Assembly: GCF_041447285.1 (NCBI RefSeq)
Contig: NZ_JBGMEB010000006.1
Coordinates: 248,001-312,000 of the forward strand
Direction of reading: 5' to 3'
Origin: Methanomethylovorans sp041447285
GTDB taxonomy: Archaea; Halobacteriota; Methanosarcinia; Methanosarcinales; Methanosarcinaceae
DNA: 64,000 bases
The notes under the pieces were generated by a model, which made no database searches, was not told where the DNA came from, and worked only from the letters and a program-made list of their open reading frames with translations. Positions 60,337-64,000 of the stretch are shown in pieces. How positions within the stretch are numbered: the stretch's first letter is position 1; every line of letters starts with the position of its first letter. Made by a program: the position numbers and the translations under genes.

Positions 60337-62481
60337 ATGAGAACCAAGTTAAGTGGATTAATATATTCAGTACTGTGGTTAGTTTACTCTGGAATTATAT
60401 TACTTTTAGTTGTGATGAACGCTGAGCCAGGATTAGCGGATAATGTGACTGTTGATAAAAGTGAATTGCTATCAGCTATCACTTCAGCATCTGCAAAATC
60501 ACAAAGTGCAGTTGCAGGAACTGAGCCAGGTCAATATCCGCAATCAGCTATAGATGCTTTTGATGCGGCAATAGACACTGCACAGGTGTTTGCTGATGAT
60601 GAAAATGTAACTCAGGACCAAGTCAACCAAGCGGTTAAAGACCTTAAAGCAGCTGAAACAATACTTGATGCAGCAAAAATTAAAGCTGTAGATCACACTC
60701 CTCCATCAACTGTCAAATACCTCAGGGAAAGCAGTTCAGGCACAAGCTGGATCAGATGGACTTGGACTAATCCAGATGATGCAGATTTCAGTCATGTTAT
60801 GGTGTACATTGATGGTGTATTTATTAGAACCACATCTAATGCTTTTTATAACGCTACAGGACTTGCTCCTGGAACCTCCCATACTATCAGTATAGAAACA
60901 GTAGACACCACAGGGAACATTAATCCTTCACTGGTAAGTGATTCTGCAACAACTAAAATCCCAGTGGATACAATACCTCCATCACCTGTAACAGGTCTTA
61001 AAGAAAGCAGTGTAGGTTTGGATTGGATCAGGTGGACTTGGGTAAACCCAAAAGATGCTGATTTTGCACACGTTATGGTATACTTTGATGGTATATTTGT
61101 TACAACTACATCTGATGCATTTTATAATGCAGTTGGGCTGCTTGAAGGTACAACTCACACGATTACTGTCAAAACAGTAGATACTTCCGGGAACATTAAT
61201 CCTGCAACTGTAAGTGATAAAGCAACAACTAAAGTCACAGACAGAACACCTCCCGGATATGTAACTAACCTTCATGAAACTAATGTTGGTGCAAGCTGGA
61301 TATACTGGACCTGGACTAAACCCACAGATGCAGATTTCAGTAGTGTGAGAATCTATATTGATGGGACATTCGTTACAACTACTGCCAACAACTATTACAA
61401 CGCAACAGGCCTCCGAAACGGAATAAAGTATACCATAAGTCTTGAAACGGTAGATACTTCGGGGAACATCAATACTACACAGGCAACAGATTCAGCTACA
61501 ACATTGAAACTACCTGTAATTTCAAATGTAGTAGGAAAGAACATTAAGGCCAATTCGATAACACTTGAATGGGATGTTTCCGAAGATACTGCAACGGTAC
61601 AAATAAGCCAGAATGGAATTTTCCTCGATAATGTAACGGAATCAACATACATACATCGCGATTTGAATAGCTCTACAACTTACAATTATACTTTGATCCC
61701 ATACAATGAAAACGGATTGGAGGGGGAAGCGGTAAGCATCAGCCTCACAACATCCTCTTCAAGCAGCAGTGGAGGAAGTAGCGGAGGCAGCAGTAGCAGC
61801 AAGAAGAGTAGTAGCAGTGGTGGCGGAGGAGGTGGTGCTACAAGTGTAGAAGATTTTACAAATGTAGTAATGAAAGATGTGAATAGCAAATATCTCAGAA
61901 TAAATTCCAATGTTAGCTATGAGTTCTCAAGGGAAGGTAATGATATCCTATCAGTTAGTTTCTATTCCCTGAAGAATTCAGGTGAGATCACCTCGACTAT
62001 AGAAGTTTTAAACAACAGGTCAAAGCTTGTAAACACCACTCCTGAAGGGGTTGTATACAAATATGTGAATATATGGGTGGGCAAGGCTGGTTTTGCGACC
62101 TCAGATAATATCCAAGATCCCCGGATTAAGTTCCAGGTAAACAATTCATGGATAAAGGAGATGGAGGTAAGCCCCGCAGATGTAAAATTGCAGAGATATA
62201 ATGGCACGGCATGGCAAGTGCTGCCTACTACCATAGATAGTAACACCACTGGCTATTCAGTATTCGAAGCAGATACTCCTGGATTCTCTCCATTTGCAAT
62301 TACCGCTGAGCGTCCGCTTCCATCTATTCCAAATAATGATGTTGAAGTGCTGACTACAAGTGTAGCAGATGTCGGCCTGGAGAAAATACAGCCGAAAAAG
62401 TCAGGGATATGGACAATAATCATTGCTTTTATACTGGCAGGAGTCCTTGCAGTTGGATATGAGTACCTGAAGAAAGAGTAA
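60337..62481 (+). CDS. surface protein with FIVAR, three FN3-like repeats and PGF-pre-PGF domain
   Basis: 714 residues from the ATG at 60337, preceded by GGAGTGGCGGG; an ATG five codons upstream would lie in that site. Signal peptide about 6-30. One FIVAR repeat (about 35-112, GTEPGQYPQSAIDAFDAA), three tandem FN3-like repeats of 91 residues with SWIRWTWTNPDDADFSHVMV, LDWIRWTWVNPKDADFAHVM and SWIYWTWTKPTDADFSSVRI, one shorter FN3-like domain, Ser/Gly linker, PGF-pre-PGF domain (about 508-660) and membrane helix ending LKKE. Last gene of the surface array; 34 bases separate it from kae1, with no clear terminator between. Confidence 0.77.
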   Translation: MRTKLSGLIYSVLWLVYSGIILLLVVMNAEPGLADNVTVDKSELLSAITSASAKSQSAVAGTEPGQYPQSAIDAFDAAIDTAQVFADDENVTQDQVNQAVKDLKAAETILDAAKIKAVDHTPPSTVKYLRESSSGTSWIRWTWTNPDDADFSHVMVYIDGVFIRTTSNAFYNATGLAPGTSHTISIETVDTTGNINPSLVSDSATTKIPVDTIPPSPVTGLKESSVGLDWIRWTWVNPKDADFAHVMVYFDGIFVTTTSDAFYNAVGLLEGTTHTITVKTVDTSGNINPATVSDKATTKVTDRTPPGYVTNLHETNVGASWIYWTWTKPTDADFSSVRIYIDGTFVTTTANNYYNATGLRNGIKYTISLETVDTSGNINTTQATDSATTLKLPVISNVVGKNIKANSITLEWDVSEDTATVQISQNGIFLDNVTESTYIHRDLNSSTTYNYTLIPYNENGLEGEAVSISLTTSSSSSSGGSSGGSSSSKKSSSSGGGGGGATSVEDFTNVVMKDVNSKYLRINSNVSYEFSREGNDILSVSFYSLKNSGEITSTIEVLNNRSKLVNTTPEGVVYKYVNIWVGKAGFATSDNIQDPRIKFQVNNSWIKEMEVSPADVKLQRYNGTAWQVLPTTIDSNTTGYSVFEADTPGFSPFAITAERPLPSIPNNDVEVLTTSVADVGLEKIQPKKSGIWTIIIAFILAGVLAVGYEYLKKE

Positions 62482-62515
62482 GGTTAATCTGCATTCCATC
62501 CTTTACCAGATAACA

Positions 62516-63532
62516 ATGAAAGGAACAGTTCTTGGAATAGAGGGCACTGCATGGAATCTCAGCGCAGCTCTAGTCAATGAGAAGGATGTTATTGCTGAGG
62601 TAACTCATACGTATGTGCCGCCAATCGGAGGTATCCACCCCAGGGAAGCTGCACAGCACCATGCTAAATTTGCTTCACATGTAATAGGGAAACTGCTTGA
62701 AGAAGGACAAAAGAAAGGCATATCCAGCTCTATGATCGATGGTATAGCCTTTTCACAGGGTCCGGGGCTTGGTGCCTGCCTGCGCACAGTAGCTACTGCT
62801 GCAAGAGCCCTTTCTCTGAGTCTGGATGTACCTCTTATGGGGGTCAACCATTGTCTTGCACACATAGAGATCGGTCGCTGGAAAACTCCTGCCAGGGATC
62901 CTGTGACTTTGTATGTCAGTGGTGCCAATTCACAGGTACTGGCGTATAAAATGGGAAAGTACCGTGTTTTTGGTGAGACACTGGATATTGGCTTGGGAAA
63001 TGCATTAGATAAGTTTGCCAGAAGTGCAGGGCTTACTCATCCTGGCGGTCCGAAGATAGAAGAACTTGCCAGGAAAGCAAAGAATTACATTCCAATGCCA
63101 TACGTAGTGAAGGGCATGGACCTTTCTTTTTCAGGACTTTCGACAGCTGCCACAGATGCTCTTTCCCGAGAAAGCCTTGAAGATGTATGTTATTCTTTCC
63201 AGGAAACAGCTTTTTCAATGGTAGTGGAAGTGACAGAAAGGGCGCTTGCCCATACTGGCAAGAAAGAGGTTCTGCTTGCAGGGGGCGTAGGAGCTAACAT
63301 GCGCCTGAGGGAAATGCTTAAAATTATGTGTGAGGAACGGGGTGCTTCTTTCTACGTTCCGGAAAAACGTTTTATGGGTGACAATGGAGCCATGATCGCT
63401 TATCTTGGTTTGTTGATGCTTAATTCTGGTAGCATTATATCTGTTGAGAATTCTCATGTGAACCCAAATTTCAGACCAGACTCGGTAAATGTTACGTGGA
63501 TCAATCCAAAGGACCTGGAAGGTGATGCATAA
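62516..63532 (+). CDS. kae1: tRNA N6-threonylcarbamoyladenosine synthase catalytic subunit Kae1
   Basis: 338 residues of the Kae1/TsaD family. The metal-binding His pair is visible in GVNHCLAHIEIGRW and the ASKHA-type nucleotide site in GIEGTAWNLSAAL, LYVSGANSQVLAY, GPKIEELARK and LAGGVGANMRLREML; a Asp in MGDNGAMIAYLG completes it. As the catalytic KEOPS subunit it transfers the threonylcarbamoyl group to A37 of ANN-decoding tRNAs. In many Euryarchaeota, kae1 and bud32 form one fused gene. Here a TAA (63530-63532) ends kae1 and the ATG of bud32 follows without spacer and in the same frame. Confidence 0.93.
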   Translation: MKGTVLGIEGTAWNLSAALVNEKDVIAEVTHTYVPPIGGIHPREAAQHHAKFASHVIGKLLEEGQKKGISSSMIDGIAFSQGPGLGACLRTVATAARALSLSLDVPLMGVNHCLAHIEIGRWKTPARDPVTLYVSGANSQVLAYKMGKYRVFGETLDIGLGNALDKFARSAGLTHPGGPKIEELARKAKNYIPMPYVVKGMDLSFSGLSTAATDALSRESLEDVCYSFQETAFSMVVEVTERALAHTGKKEVLLAGGVGANMRLREMLKIMCEERGASFYVPEKRFMGDNGAMIAYLGLLMLNSGSIISVENSHVNPNFRPDSVNVTWINPKDLEGDA

Positions 63533-64000
63533 ATGTACCTTGCCAGGGGAGCAGAAGCGGTGGTTATACTTGAAGAAAGTAGGGTGATAAAAGAACGCAT
63601 TCCTAAAAATTACCGCTTACAGGACATTGATGAGCGTATACGCAAAGAGAGGACGCGTGCAGAGGCGAGGCTCATTTCCGAAGCCCGCAGAGGCGGAGTA
63701 CCTACTCCTATAATATACGATATACAAGATTTCAGGATTGAGATGCAGTATATTGAAGGTTCGCCTCTGAAACATGTTATGGATGAAGAAATGAGTAAAA
63801 AAGTCGGCCATCTTGTGGGTCGCTTACATTCTATTGGTATCATACATGGTGACCTGACAACTTCCAACATGATATTCTCCAATGATATAATATACCTGAT
63901 AGATTTTGGACTGGCTTACATGGATAGCAGTCTAGAAGCTCAGGGTGTGGATGTGCATGTACTTTTCCAGACATTTGAAAGCACTCACAGTGAGCATGAG
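63533..64000 (+). CDS. bud32: KEOPS kinase/ATPase Bud32, N-terminal part (cut by window edge)
   Basis: 156 codons are present before the edge. The start MYLARGAEAVVILEESRVIK forms the glycine-poor ATP lobe; the catalytic loop IIHGDLTTSNMI and the metal-binding DFGLAY are typical of Bud32/piD261. It regulates Kae1 within KEOPS as an ATPase. It begins directly after the kae1 stop in the same frame, with no own ribosome-binding site, so translation likely depends on termination-reinitiation. Confidence 0.92.
   Translation, partial: MYLARGAEAVVILEESRVIKERIPKNYRLQDIDERIRKERTRAEARLISEARRGGVPTPIIYDIQDFRIEMQYIEGSPLKHVMDEEMSKKVGHLVGRLHSIGIIHGDLTTSNMIFSNDIIYLIDFGLAYMDSSLEAQGVDVHVLFQTFESTHSEHE

Overview
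The window comes from a methylotrophic or aceticlastic-type methanogen, most likely a member of the Methanosarcinaceae (Methanomethylovorans/Methanolobus/Methanosarcina relatives). The grounds are a coenzyme F430 operon (cfbE-D-C-B), archaeal CoA genes (pantoate kinase, phosphopantothenate synthetase, GTP-dependent dephospho-CoA kinase), glycerol-1-phosphate dehydrogenase, aIF2-gamma, archaeal RNA polymerase and ribosomal proteins, KEOPS genes, and several very large exported proteins with PGF-pre-PGF domains. Species cannot be fixed from the sequence alone.

Left part (1-23.3 kb): a minus-strand operon runs coaBC > pantoate kinase > phosphopantothenate synthetase > HD hydrolase > dadD > S-inosyl/adenosylhomocysteine hydrolase (cut by the left edge), joining CoA synthesis to recycling of S-adenosylhomocysteine. 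A small accessory patch follows (5.3-9.4 kb): a beta-helix lipoprotein, a DUF5652 protein, a TspO gene with two in-frame TGA codons, a 131-bp MITE-like element, and a six-helix channel-like protein split across an A9 tract that contains the classic -1 slippery heptamer. Next come the F430 operon, DUF2150, UPF0179 and egsA (minus), then plus-strand housekeeping genes: DUF63/SpoIIM, purP, aif2g-Fcf1-like PIN, and rpoE1-spt4-dephospho-CoA kinase-rps24e-rps27ae.

Middle part (23.4-46.2 kb): four giant exported, C-terminally membrane-anchored CobN-like proteins (1416-1762 residues) flank a three-gene unit, DUF2162 membrane protein + MotA/TolQ/ExbB homologue + DUF2149 (ExbD/MotB-like, one helix with a membrane Asp). 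The gene set resembles the HmuS-centred haemin operons of Bacteroidota, but here it sits in an archaeon without an outer membrane and with four diverged chelatase-like paralogues. Two of them carry a covarying leader hairpin with an identical 14-nt loop, plus a small hairpin that presents the ribosome-binding site. I regard this as the most interesting system in the window: a probable proton-motive-force-coupled, cell-surface tetrapyrrole or metal handling machine.

Right part (46.5-62.5 kb): six tandem surface-protein genes share one C-terminal cassette (Ser/Gly linker, PGF-pre-PGF domain, transmembrane anchor, short charged tail), similar leaders and similar terminator hairpins, but have different N-terminal modules: sedolisin-like peptidase + Ig domains, LVIVD propeller repeats (two genes), FIVAR repeats and FN3-like domains (three genes). 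The window ends with kae1 and the start of bud32, which lie in one frame separated only by a TAA immediately followed by ATG.
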